Shown: positions 17,142-25,935 of the stretch, in pieces | Layout: every line of letters starts with the position of its first letter | Numbering within the stretch: the first letter of the stretch is position 1 | Assembly: GCA_049487715.1 (NCBI GenBank) | Contig: CP150546.1 | Coordinates: 558,001-622,000, forward strand | Origin: Pycnococcus provasolii | Lineage: Eukaryota > Chlorophyta > Pseudoscourfieldiophyceae > Pseudoscourfieldiales | Direction: 5' to 3' | DNA: 64,000 bases | The notes under the pieces: model-generated | What the model saw: only the letters and a program-made list of their open reading frames with translations | Database searches by the model: none | What the model was told of the DNA's origin: nothing | Program-made: the position numbers and the translations under genes

Positions 17142-17780
17142 CTACTTTCGCTCGCTTTTGCCTTCGCGTCGAACCATTTTGATGTACTCAACTTCCTTTT
17201 GCAGTTCAAGACACTTCGGCGACTTGGTGCCTTCCGCGAAGTCGAACGTGCTACCCGCCATGCCCATGAGCACGGGTGGCAAGTAACTTTTTTGATAGAT
17301 TCCAAGTGGAATGCCCGCGGCGAGTCCCATCATGCAGAATTTGTATGACGTTTCGAGGACGCATTTGCCGTATTGTTCTGCATACTCGCGTTCCGCCCTT
17401 GCCCAGTCGCCGAGGTGTTCGCGTTCCACGTCAGCGTCGATGCGCGCTTCGCGTTCCTCAACTTGTCCAGGCGTGTCATCTGGCGGCGGTGCTCGCATGA
17501 CGACTCCGAACCACTTGTTTCCGTACATGATCGCGCCAGGTTCGTCCGGGACGGGCGTTCCTGTTCCGAGGAAGGAGGACGGAGTTGGCGGCGGTGGTGC
17601 CGCATCCCGGGAGGACGACGACAAAGGAGGAGTGACGCCGCTACCGTCAGAGAGGAGCTCTGACGATTGAGACGAGGTCTCAAGCTGACGTTTCGTCTTC
17701 AAAGTGGTGGTGGTGCCGCCACCACCACCACCACTACCACCGTCGGGAGGGGATCCCCACGACCACGACCACCACGGCAT
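17142..17780 (-). CDS. Small membrane protein of unknown function
   Basis: 212 residues from the ATG at 17780. The N-terminal third is low-complexity (Trp/Ser/Gly, then Thr and Pro tracts). The C-terminal half looks conserved: an acidic helix with DWARAEREYAEQYGKC, then a hydrophobic hairpin-like segment (YKFCMMGLAAGIPLGIY, then YLPPVLMGMAGSTFDFAEG). The end is Lys-rich (VRREGKSERK). I do not recognise the family. A short Cys-containing hairpin suggests a small organelle or ER membrane protein. It is convergent with the makorin gene. Confidence 0.65.
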   Translation of the reverse strand: MPWWSWSWGSPPDGGSGGGGGGTTTTLKTKRQLETSSQSSELLSDGSGVTPPLSSSSRDAAPPPPTPSSFLGTGTPVPDEPGAIMYGNKWFGVVMRAPPPDDTPGQVEEREARIDADVEREHLGDWARAEREYAEQYGKCVLETSYKFCMMGLAAGIPLGIYQKSYLPPVLMGMAGSTFDFAEGTKSPKCLELQKEVEYIKMVRREGKSERK

Positions 17781-18619
17781 GACGGACAACAACCTCAAAA
17801 ATGAAAGTGAGAACGAAGAGAACTAACGAAGAGCGCGAACAGCTGTAGCTGGGGGTTTGTGAGAAATGGGGGGCCGAATTCGGGGTTGGGTTCGGGGTTT
17901 CGTGCCATTGTGTTTGGTGAATACCGAAGTACTAGGTTACGGTAGTGCTAGAGAGGAATCTGATCGTGTCTTGCAAGTATCTTATCGAGACTCGAGACTT
18001 CCTTCCTCAAGAGAATCAAGACGCGCGCCTTGCCTCTTTGATGAAGTAACTTTACTGTGATGAAGAATGGGATCACCATGGATGCGCCTTCTTTGATGGA
18101 TAGTCCGATGATAATTTTACCAAAAGTACTATCATATAGTCCGCAACAAAAGGCTGAAAGGTCATTCCTTCTACCCTAGTGGCTAGTGGTACAGTACCTC
18201 CCCAAAAACGTCCGTGGACGTTGTTGAGTTGAACAATGAGGCTCGTCGATCACTCGCCATTTGAGAGGTGAGACAGATGGTGATAACTGATATGTAGGTG
18301 GAACGAACCGGACAGCGGTGGAACAGCGTGTGTGTGGACTGAGCTCAGTGTGTGGAAAGAAATAAGAATGAAGCGCGCGTGTTCACCGTCCCTCCTTCTC
18401 CATTCCGCATCCCGAGCCTCGCATCAGGCATCAGGCCGCTTGGCTCAGGACATCGTTCCTTCCTTCCTCAAGGGCTCACAAGGCCCCTGTTGCCCCTGTT
18501 GCGCGGCTTCGGCCTCGTTGGAAAGTCCCGCCTCAAACACCTCCCGGCCGCGCGATCATCACAACTGTCATCTCACACACCTGAACTTTCAACCTCTCTT
18601 TGCAAGCCAGTAAGTAAGT
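17781..18619. other. Intergenic region, nothing recognised
   Basis: About 840 bp between the divergent starts of the membrane protein and the isomerase gene. There are only short overlapping open frames without domains, and no repeat or RNA gene that I can see. It presumably holds both promoters and the isomerase 5' leader. Confidence 0.4.
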
Positions 18620-20062
18620 ATGTCGCCCGCGTCGCACCCCGCGTCCAACGAAGGTCTGCAGGACCTCTTCAACGAACAGAGGAAGTTAATGGACTACTTC
18701 TTCGACAACCTTGAGTACGAACCGCTCGCAAACTTCTGCAAGGTACGTTACTGGCTTGTGGGAGGAGGGAGGGGGCGCCTTAAGGCTTCTTGTTTTGCGT
18801 GAATGCGTGGTAAAAGTACCTCGTGATGGGGTGCTTGCGCTAAGAAGTGCAAGGCTTAAGCACGCGTAAATTCAGAGCTGTGTGTTCGCCAGTTTTCGTT
18901 CGATCGTCCGTCCTTCCGTCCTGGGAGAGTGACGCATTTGACTCGTTCTTCGACGAAGTGAACGGCGCAGCGGCTGAGTGAAATTCGTAGCAAAACGGAT
19001 AAGGTGTGGGATCCAAAGCCATCGAAACGCGACAAGCCCACCCACCAGGCGCACAAGAAAAGGAGGGCGCAGGAGACGCGAGGAATGCAAAGCGACTTTG
19101 TGTGTGTGGCGGCGATGTGTGGGGCCAATATCGAAGTCGTAAGCTGAAGCTCACGACGTCACAAACGAATACACGGAACTAACACAACCAATACAAAACA
19201 GGAAATCATGGCTTGCAAGGGTGTCGTGTTCTTCTCCGGAGTTGGCAAGAGTGGTTTCATTGCTCAGAAGATCAGCATGACGCTTGTGTCCACGGGAACC
19301 AAGGCTGTGTTCCTCAACCCAACGGACGCGCTGCACGGCGACATTGGCATCGTTTCGGAGAACGACCTGCTCGTGCTCTTCAGCAAGTCTGGAAGCACGA
19401 GCGAGCTGCTCACGCTGATCCCTTACGCGCGCGCGAAGGGTGCGAAGCTTATCGGTGTCAGCTCTGTCAAGGGCTCCAAGCTCGACGTGGCCTGTGACAT
19501 GCACGTGCACCTGCCGCTGGAGCGCGAGCTGTGCCCGTTCGACCTTGCGCCTGTGACGTCGACAGCAATTCAGATGCTTTTCGGCGACACGGTCGCAATT
19601 GCGCTCATGAAGGAGCGCAACCTCACGCAGGAGGAGTACGCGAAAAACCACCCGGCTGGACGTATTGGCAAGCGCCTTCTGCTGAAGGTGTCGGACGTGA
19701 TGAATGCGAAGGATTTGCCGTTCGTCAAGAAGGATGTCAAGGTGATAGACAGCCTCGTCGAGCTCAGCAGCAAGGGAGCGGGATGCGTGCTCGTCGTTGG
19801 CGAGAACAACGTTCTCGAGGGAACATTTACGGATGGCGATCTGCGAAGAGCGCTTCAGAGCAAGGGAAGCAGCGTGCTCGAGCAGCCGCTCGAGATGGTT
19901 GCGACGAAGACGCCTCGAACCATTAACGAGGACGCGATGGCGGTGGAAGCTATGAAGTCCATGGAGGAGCCGACGAAGGTGACATTCTTGCCTGTTGTGA
20001 ATGACAGCAAGCAGGTGACAGGAATCATCACGCTGCACGGCCTTGTCACCGCTGGCCTTTAA
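18620..20062 (+). CDS. Arabinose-5-phosphate isomerase (KpsF/KdsD family), two exons
   Basis: Exons 18620-18742 and 19202-20062 join in phase 0 (CAAG|GTACGT and AACAG|GAA) to give 327 residues. The SIS sugar-isomerase domain holds FFSGVGKSGF, ALHGDIGIVSENDL and SKSGSTSELL, then CPFDLAPVTSTAIQMLFGD and NHPAGRIGK. Two CBS domains follow (LVVGENNVLEGTFTDGDLRR, then FLPVVNDSKQVTGIITLHGL). The enzyme converts ribulose-5-phosphate to arabinose-5-phosphate, the first step toward Kdo. In plants Kdo goes into cell-wall polymers. The architecture and residues follow the plant version. Exon 1 alone lacks the active site, so splicing is required. The gene is convergent with the NIPSNAP gene. Confidence 0.92.
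18743..19201 (+). other. Spliceosomal intron, 459 bp
   Basis: Starts GTACGT and ends ACAG. It interrupts the isomerase between Lys41 and Glu42 in phase 0. Both flanking frames belong to one conserved SIS domain, which supports the boundaries. Confidence 0.88.
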
Positions 20063-20222
20063 GTTGCTGGCGAGCTTAAGTTGCTTTTGTGTTGCCGCCA
20101 TTGGGTTGAAATCAAATTCCCCGTTATGCCGTTAGACCGGGATGCTGGAAGTTACGAATGATCGTTACAATTATCACCCAAGACGCATTTCTACAAGGTC
20201 GTCGTTGTCGTCGTCGTCGGAA

Positions 20223-21053
20223 TCACTGCCACGGGCTGAAGGCCCATGGCTTGAGCGCTGACGTGTCGAAGTGCTGCACCATCGGCGCAACCGTGCCAAT
20301 GGTATCACGCCACGCCTGCACGGGTCTCGCCGCCTGGCGAGCTGTGAGCATATCTTCCCAGCTCTTGTAGCGCCACAGTTCCACCACCTGATTAAGCGTT
20401 CCCACCTCAGACGCGCCGAGAAATGCAAGCTGGCCACCTGTGGGGTCGGCAGCCACTTTAGCGGGCAGGCCGCTTGCAAAAGCGTCGTAGAGTTTTGGCA
20501 CAGGATTGTATCCTAGGATGAGCTGATACGATCGCATCTCGTAAAATCCGGGTCCATCATTTGCAGGCTGAAAGTTCTGAGGATGCACAGACTTCGCCGC
20601 GGCATGACACTCTGCGCTTGACGTGAATAGCTCGCTCTTCATGGACGCGACGAACGGCAGGCTGTTTTTCAGAAAGTCCCTCCACTCCGCATTCGCCGCA
20701 CCACCTGCACGAATCTCCGCTCGGTGGCTGATACTGTCGAAGCAGTACAGGTGCCTAACTTCGTTGACATTTCCACCCGTTTCAACCTGGAAGAACGCGA
20801 GCAGCGCGGGATTCAACTTTTTGCGCAGTGCGGCTGTTTCGTCGCACATGGCGATGTATTGCGGCACGGTATCCGGCTTGAGGTGGTACGTGCGCCACTC
20901 GTACAGCTTCGTGTCTGGTGGGGAGGAGGCGAAGCATCTTTGAGGCAGCAGAGCGAAGGGGAAGCCACCACCAACCTTGGACGCCCTCAAGGACGACGTG
21001 AGCGCGGAGGAGCAGGACGTTTGACAACGTCGGAGGAGGTTCCACGACGCCAT
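20223..21053 (-). CDS. NIPSNAP family mitochondrial protein
   Basis: 276 residues from the ATG at 21053. The N-terminus is Arg/Ser-rich and free of acidic residues, typical of a mitochondrial leader. Two ferredoxin-like NIPSNAP repeats follow: KLYEWRTYHLKPDTVPQYI with EVRHLYCFDSISHR, then FYEMRSYQLILGYNPVPKLY with NQVVELWRYKSWEDML. NIPSNAP proteins are small mitochondrial matrix or outer-membrane proteins linked to quality control in animals. Their role in algae is unknown. It sits head-to-tail with the next minus-strand gene (stop at 21147), 93 bp apart. Confidence 0.88.
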   Translation of the reverse strand: MASWNLLRRCQTSCSSALTSSLRASKVGGGFPFALLPQRCFASSPPDTKLYEWRTYHLKPDTVPQYIAMCDETAALRKKLNPALLAFFQVETGGNVNEVRHLYCFDSISHRAEIRAGGAANAEWRDFLKNSLPFVASMKSELFTSSAECHAAAKSVHPQNFQPANDGPGFYEMRSYQLILGYNPVPKLYDAFASGLPAKVAADPTGGQLAFLGASEVGTLNQVVELWRYKSWEDMLTARQAARPVQAWRDTIGTVAPMVQHFDTSALKPWAFSPWQ

Positions 21054-21146
21054 TAGCCAAAAAGAGGATCGGGCGGAAAAAGTGTTGCGGAAGTGTGGGG
21101 ATTTACCGGTTAGGGGTTTTATTAGGGACCTCACTGTCTCCTTCCT

Positions 21147-21695
21147 TTACTCCGCCGATGGCGGTGGCGCGTCCACTGAAGCAGGCGCTGGCGCAGCAAA
21201 CAAGTCCTTCGCGTCGACAATCGTTAGCGGCTTATCCTCCTTCGCACTCTCCACGAACTTGGTCGCGCCGTCGTTATATGTGTTGCTTGCGTACCCGCCA
21301 ACAGCCGCGGTTACAAGCACGATGAAGATGTAGTAGTACTGCGTGACGAACCCGAGCCACTCCCACTTATCCCCTTCCCAGAAGTCGTCAGAGCCTGGGA
21401 ATCCCTCCGTGGTTCGCTCGTCGACCAGTTTACGCCGCGCCGCTCGCCTCTTTGAGGAGGACTTCTTCGAGGTTGGTTTTGTCCGTGCACCCCCCGCCTC
21501 CGCGAGTTCCTTCGCGAACGACGACTTGCTGTCCGAGTCTTTCGAGGACGCCCTGCACATCCTCTGGAGGAGCGACTTGCGACAAGAGAGAACGCGCGCC
21601 GGAACCTTTGCTATTCTTCGCTGTGACGCACAACACTTGGCCACTGACTGCGGCCTCAAGGCGGCCCTTGACTTGAGAAGGAGCGAAGCCGACAT
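21147..21695 (-). CDS. Predicted plastid membrane protein of unknown function
   Basis: 182 residues. The first 60 are Ser/Arg/Ala-rich and lack acids, a transit-peptide profile. A basic linker follows, then TTEGFPGSDDFWEGDKWEWLG and one membrane span (YYYIFIVLVTAAVGGYASNTY), ending NDGATKF. The DFWEG...W..LG...Y plus TYN-GAT pattern recalls an unnamed plant and algal chloroplast family. I know no biochemical function for it. The C-terminal tail is Ala/Pro-rich. Confidence 0.65.
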   Translation of the reverse strand: MSASLLLKSRAALRPQSVAKCCASQRRIAKVPARVLSCRKSLLQRMCRASSKDSDSKSSFAKELAEAGGARTKPTSKKSSSKRRAARRKLVDERTTEGFPGSDDFWEGDKWEWLGFVTQYYYIFIVLVTAAVGGYASNTYNDGATKFVESAKEDKPLTIVDAKDLFAAPAPASVDAPPPSAE

Positions 21696-21987
21696 AGAAT
21701 ACGAAAATGAGACTACGGATCCGAACGAGATTATGAGGGGGGGGGGGGGGAGATACCGGTGGATAAGGTGGTATCCCCTACCACTAGAACTTAGAAAAGG
21801 GGACGGGGTTAGGGTTAGGGTTAGGGTTAGGCAAAAGGCCCGCCCTCCTCAGTTCAAACTTCAACTCCCTCCCCCTCCCACAGACCAGAGCTCCACAGAC
21901 CCAGGTTTTCTCGACCCCTCTTTTGTTCGAAAAAGGCCATTACTGTGTGTTCCTGCGTCACTGCGTCACTGCGGCTGCTACGATAGT
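21696..21987. promoter_or_regulatory. Divergent promoter with 14-G run and TTAGGG array
   Basis: The gap between two divergent plastid-type genes holds an uninterrupted run of 14 G (21737-21750) and four TTAGGG units (21806-21832). Both are G-rich on the plus strand and could form G-quadruplexes near the start sites. Confidence 0.5.
21806..21832. repeat. Telomere-type repeat (GGTTAG x4)
   Basis: Four consecutive GTTAGG-type units on the plus strand, about 155 bp upstream of the ATG at 21988. Confidence 0.88.
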
Positions 21988-22590
21988 ATGATCGCGCTCA
22001 ATCATGCGTCGTCAAGACCATGCAGTGGTTCAGGCTTGTGCAGTGGTTCTATGCGCACCCGGCACTACTACCCCGGCGCGCCCGGTGGTGCCCGCCTCTC
22101 GCGACGCTCACGTTGCTTCGTCCGTGCGGCACGAAACCAGCGAGAGACCAAGACCGCGCAGGCGGCTCCACCGCCAGCTCAGCCATCCTTGATGGACACG
22201 GTCAAGGCCCAGCCCGCTCTCGCGGCGGCGGCGGTGGCGGCGGCGCTCGCAGCGCTCGCGGCGGTGCTGCGTGCAATGGGAAGCGAGGGAAGCGTCGAGA
22301 GCATACGGGATCGCGGCGTCATGCGAACGGGGAACGTCGCTCGCGTTGACGACGACGGCAAGGCTATGCGAAACGTCAACAAGGTGAAGGCTCCGGAGCT
22401 CTCGGAGGATGCTATTATGGAGGCTCGTCGTCGTCGCGCGCGCGACTTGAAGGCGACTGACGACTTGGCAGGCATGGACATTCCCGACAACCACCCTTGG
22501 GCGGAGAAGAAGGACGTGAACGACGAGGACATTGACGAGATCCGGCAACGTCTCAAGCCGACAGATCGTGAGAAGCGCCGCGGACTATGA
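21988..22590 (+). CDS. Predicted plastid-targeted small membrane protein
   Basis: 200 residues from the ATG at 21988. The N-terminus is Ser/Arg/Gly-rich without acids, like a transit peptide. One very Ala-rich hydrophobic segment follows (PALAAAAVAAALAALAAVL). The soluble tail is charged and includes RDRGVMRTGNVARVDD and DNHPWAEKKDVNDEDIDEI. I do not recognise a family. The open frame extends upstream to 21343, but that part overlaps the divergent gene antisense and crosses the G-run and repeats, so it is not used. Confidence 0.6.
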   Translation: MIALNHASSRPCSGSGLCSGSMRTRHYYPGAPGGARLSRRSRCFVRAARNQRETKTAQAAPPPAQPSLMDTVKAQPALAAAAVAAALAALAAVLRAMGSEGSVESIRDRGVMRTGNVARVDDDGKAMRNVNKVKAPELSEDAIMEARRRRARDLKATDDLAGMDIPDNHPWAEKKDVNDEDIDEIRQRLKPTDREKRRGL

Positions 22591-23083
22591 CCCACCCACC
22601 CACCCACGAACAACAAGCTCCCCCAACAACAAGCTTTTCACCCAACAAGCTCACCACACGTTTCCCCACCTACGATAATGACCTTTTCAACAACATTTGT
22701 AATACATCAACATGATAACGGTACATACATGCACACGTCTCCCTAACCCTACCGTACCCTGCCTAACCCCTAACCCGATCCCCTACCGTAACCCTAGATT
22801 TGCATTCCCTGTACTCCTCCTCCTCCCTCCTCCGGGTTCTCCTCCGGGTTCTTGTTGGAAAAATCAGCGCGGGCCCAGAAATACTGTTCTGTTCTGTTCT
22901 GCGGTGGAAAATCTCTCCCTGAGCCTCAATTGATTTCCCCCCTCCCCTCAAGGGCGGGTTTATGCCGTTGTACGGTAGTGTCAGGCGGCCCGGGGGCGAT
23001 ATTTCCCCAAGCTATATTTCACGCCCTCAGTCCCTCCCCCTCGCTTTGGGACAAAGCTTTCATCTTTCAGAAAGTATCGTACG
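22591..23083. other. Intergenic region with degenerate CCCTAA motifs
   Basis: This holds a CCCA run after the stop (about 22592-22606) and a degenerate telomere-type stretch at 22741-22797, in which CCCTAACC, CCTAACCCC and GTAACCCTAG alternate with CCGTACC. No gene is visible. Confidence 0.5.
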
Positions 23084-24130
23084 ATGGGAGACGACATGGT
23101 GTTTAGCTCCGTGGTGTTCAGCGATATCGACGGAACGCTCGTTCACTACCTGAAGCATATGAAAGTTAGTGGCAGCGTGGTCGAGGTCCATCCATCAAAT
23201 TTCTCATACGTTCCCGGGTCTTCATCAGCGGAAGACAGGGCAGATGGAGGGCAGATGGCGCCCTTGGAACCATCCTCACAACCTCCATCAGCAGTAGAAG
23301 CAGCAGCGGGTTCCGAAACGTCGTACCGGGAAGAAACATCAGGGGCCGTGCCGCTTGAAGCACTGCCGCCGTCGTCCACGGGACTCGTCGGGTACGTGCC
23401 GGCATCACTCAAGGACGACGTCAACGCGCTCAAAGATTCCTGCGGCGCGCGCTTCGTTCTCGTGTCAGGAGCGAGATGGCCGACGGTACGGGGAAGAGCT
23501 GACGCGCTGCCTCGCGCCGAAGCATACGTCAGCGAAGGAGGGGGGCGCATCTTCTACCGAAATGAAGATAACGAGTGGACGGAGGACTTGCAATGGCGGC
23601 GAGTACACGGGTCAGACGACGAAGCGCAGGATCCTCCCGTGCTGCGAGAACCGCTACGACAGCTCGCTGCACAACTGCGCGAGCACGGAGTCACGATCGA
23701 TGACAAAAGCTACGAGACTATGTTCCGCGTACCGAACGGAATCGACCAGTGGCCCGTCGACTTGCCGCCTGGCGTGAGTGTCACAACCAACCTAGGCCAC
23801 ACGGACGTCAGCCTGGAAACGGCAGGGAAGGGAAATGCCACGCGCTACCTCATGGAGCAATTTGGCGTTCCACGAAGTGCCGCATGCTGCCTTTGCGATG
23901 ATGACAATGACCTACCCATGATGCGAGAGGTGGGAATCGCGTTCGTCGTGCAGTGCACCTCTGAATCGGTTGCTGCTCTCTGTCGCGAGTCTGCGTCGTC
24001 TTCCACGAATACGAGCAACGATGGTAGAATCTGCTGCGTGGCTATGCCCGAGGGTGGACCAGCAGGCACTGTTGCGGCTGTGGCGAGTGCGAAGCGTTGG
24101 CTTGCGTCCGCCGCAGTGGGCGCGTCGTAG
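23084..24130 (+). CDS. HAD-superfamily phosphatase (SPP/Cof-like, subclass IIB)
   Basis: 348 residues. Motif I is D14-I-D-G-T18 with the nucleophile and acid Asp. Motif II corresponds to LVSGARWPTV. Motif III Lys lies in GKGNATRYLMEQFGVP, and motif IV is CDDDNDLPMM. This order and the cap between motifs II and III fit type IIB enzymes such as sucrose-phosphate phosphatase, mannosyl-3-phosphoglycerate phosphatase and Cof proteins. An unusual Ser/Glu/Ala-rich insert of about 60-70 residues follows motif I (about 45-105). It probably removes phosphate from a sugar phosphate in the cytosol. The substrate cannot be assigned. Confidence 0.8.
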   Translation: MGDDMVFSSVVFSDIDGTLVHYLKHMKVSGSVVEVHPSNFSYVPGSSSAEDRADGGQMAPLEPSSQPPSAVEAAAGSETSYREETSGAVPLEALPPSSTGLVGYVPASLKDDVNALKDSCGARFVLVSGARWPTVRGRADALPRAEAYVSEGGGRIFYRNEDNEWTEDLQWRRVHGSDDEAQDPPVLREPLRQLAAQLREHGVTIDDKSYETMFRVPNGIDQWPVDLPPGVSVTTNLGHTDVSLETAGKGNATRYLMEQFGVPRSAACCLCDDDNDLPMMREVGIAFVVQCTSESVAALCRESASSSTNTSNDGRICCVAMPEGGPAGTVAAVASAKRWLASAAVGAS

Positions 24131-24561
24131 GCTGGCTGATGAAAAAATACGATTCTCATTCCTTGTTTTTGTTTGTTTGTTGTGATAGAAATTGTTTTCA
24201 ATGAGTAAAAGTACTAGATAAGATTTCACGCTAGCTGAAAGAGCAGAGAATGCACGGTTCTCATTTCCTTTCTTTTATTAGATGTGGCCTATGAGTCCAT
24301 ATTGCTGGTGCAACTCTGCATGGTGGCGACGTTGGCAATGACAACAGCGACAACAAGCAAAAGCGCGAGCGGAGCTCTCGCGACAACGCCAACGAAAAGT
24401 GGCGCCCTGATTGGACCTTCGAGATCACCAGCGCCATGTACAAATGCGCCGTGAGTGGCGGGTCAAGGAATGGGCTGCATGGTCATTGTAAATGGTGTGC
24501 ACGGAAGACCGTTGGACGAAGTAAACTCCAGTCCATAACTGAATGAACAAGATCACAGATT
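24131..24561. other. Intergenic region between convergent genes
   Basis: About 430 bp of lower-GC sequence with a GTTT repeat near 24168. It probably carries the two 3' untranslated regions. Nothing else is recognised. Confidence 0.4.
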
Positions 24562-25935
24562 TCATCTATCCCCCTCCTCAAGCGCTTGAAGTTGTTCCAA
24601 CAGCGCTCTCTGCTCCGCCGACAATTTCTGTGGTACGTCAATGGCGATGCGCACGTATAGATCTCCGCGTCGGCCGCCGGAAGACTTGCCAAGCACGACC
24701 GAGCCTCGCCGGCGTAGCACGGGAAGGCCGCGGTTCTCCACGCGCAGAGTTGTGCCGTGCTGGATGCCAGCCGGCACGCGCATGCGCATAGCTTCCTGAT
24801 TCTCCTGCCCTGGCACCACAGGCAGGTCGACGATCGTCCCCAGGCACGCCGAGGCATAAGACACGCGCTTTGTCACTGTGAGGTTTGCACCGTTGCGCTC
24901 AAAAACGCGATTTGGATCGCGCCTGACGTCCAACGTGATGTGCAGATTGCCTCGCTTTGCATCGGGTGGAAGTTGACCGTTGCGTCCAGCCCGCGGATGT
25001 CCACCCCTCCCTTCCAGTACAATTACGTCGCCGTCCTCGACACCCGCGGGAATGTTCAGCTCAACATTCTCACGTCCGCCAGAATTATCTTCGACGACGA
25101 CATTGTGCGATGCACCTTTGAGACACTCGTCGAAGCTAACCTCGAGGTTCGCGGAAACGTCCGCGCCACGCCGCCTCCCTCTCGTGGGGCCGCCAGCTGG
25201 CCCGCCGCCGCCGAAGAACTGCTCGAGAAGCTCCTCGATGTCCGGGTTGCCTTGCGCGGAGTTGCTTTCGTAGCGGAACGAGAAGCCGCCTGGGAAGCCG
25301 CCGCCTGGGAAGCCGCCACCTGGGAAGCCGCCGCCTGGGAAGCCGCCGTGAAACCCACCACCTGGAAATCCTCCTCCTCCACCCATGTCGGCACCGCCAG
25401 ACTCCGCCGCCTGCTCGCCAAAGTTATCGTACAGTCGCCGTTTGTTTTCGTCGCGTAGAACGTCGTACGCCTTTTGTGCGTCTCGAAATCTCTGCGTCGC
25501 CGCCTCGTCGCCTCCGTTAACATCGGGGTGATTTTTCTTGGCGATGTCCCTGTACGCCTTTTTGATTTCGTCTGACGACGCACCGCGCGGCACGCCGAGC
25601 AGTTCGTAGTAGTCCTGCGTTCTTGCCTGTGCGGATGCTGCTGCTGCAAATCCTCGAACATTGTGCTTCTTCATACCCATATTCTTATTCTTATTATTAT
25701 ATCCCACGTCGAACCACGAAGGACGAACACCAGGCAGACCAGACCAGCCAACACCAGCCAGAGACGATGATGAAGAAGAAGATGAAGAAGATGATGACGA
25801 AGCCAAAGAAGCCAAGCACCTGAACGAACAAACACCCTTAGAGCTAGAACCCATAGAGATAAGACCTCTCATAGAGACCCCGGATGACGACGACAAGACA
25901 ACAAGGCGCGAGACGGAAGGGATGGCGTGCGCCAT
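24562..25935 (-). CDS. Organelle-targeted DnaJ/Hsp40 co-chaperone lacking the zinc finger
   Basis: 457 residues. A Ser-rich leader with 13 consecutive Ser precedes the J domain at about 107-172, with the HPD motif in KKNHPDVNGG. A glycine-rich region of repeated GGFPGG follows. The two-part C-terminal substrate domain is present (GADVSANLEVSFDECLKG, NIPAGVEDGDVIVL, VPAGIQHGTTLRVENRG). The four CxxCxGxG zinc motifs of type I DnaJ are absent: the sequence runs straight from FDECLKGA to NIPAGVEDG. It would deliver clients to mitochondrial or plastid Hsp70. The missing zinc domain makes it a type II-like architecture on a DnaJ-like leader-bearing protein. Confidence 0.88.
   Translation of the reverse strand: MAHAIPSVSRLVVLSSSSGVSMRGLISMGSSSKGVCSFRCLASLASSSSSSSSSSSSSLAGVGWSGLPGVRPSWFDVGYNNKNKNMGMKKHNVRGFAAAASAQARTQDYYELLGVPRGASSDEIKKAYRDIAKKNHPDVNGGDEAATQRFRDAQKAYDVLRDENKRRLYDNFGEQAAESGGADMGGGGGFPGGGFHGGFPGGGFPGGGFPGGGFPGGFSFRYESNSAQGNPDIEELLEQFFGGGGPAGGPTRGRRRGADVSANLEVSFDECLKGASHNVVVEDNSGGRENVELNIPAGVEDGDVIVLEGRGGHPRAGRNGQLPPDAKRGNLHITLDVRRDPNRVFERNGANLTVTKRVSYASACLGTIVDLPVVPGQENQEAMRMRVPAGIQHGTTLRVENRGLPVLRRRGSVVLGKSSGGRRGDLYVRIAIDVPQKLSAEQRALLEQLQALEEGDR
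25282..25370 (-). repeat. 15-bp tandem repeats encoding GGFPG units
   Basis: Several near-identical 15-bp units encode the Gly-Gly-Phe-Pro-Gly linker of the DnaJ protein. One copy differs (GFHGG). Confidence 0.75.

Noticed and set aside
19151-20101. 316-codon minus-strand frame
   Set aside because: It is antisense to the arabinose-5-phosphate isomerase exon 2, whose conservation is unambiguous.
21343-21987. Upstream extension of the plastid-type protein at 21988
   Set aside because: It runs antisense through the neighbouring gene and translates a G-run and telomere repeats (GGGG, RVRVRV). It is not plausible protein.
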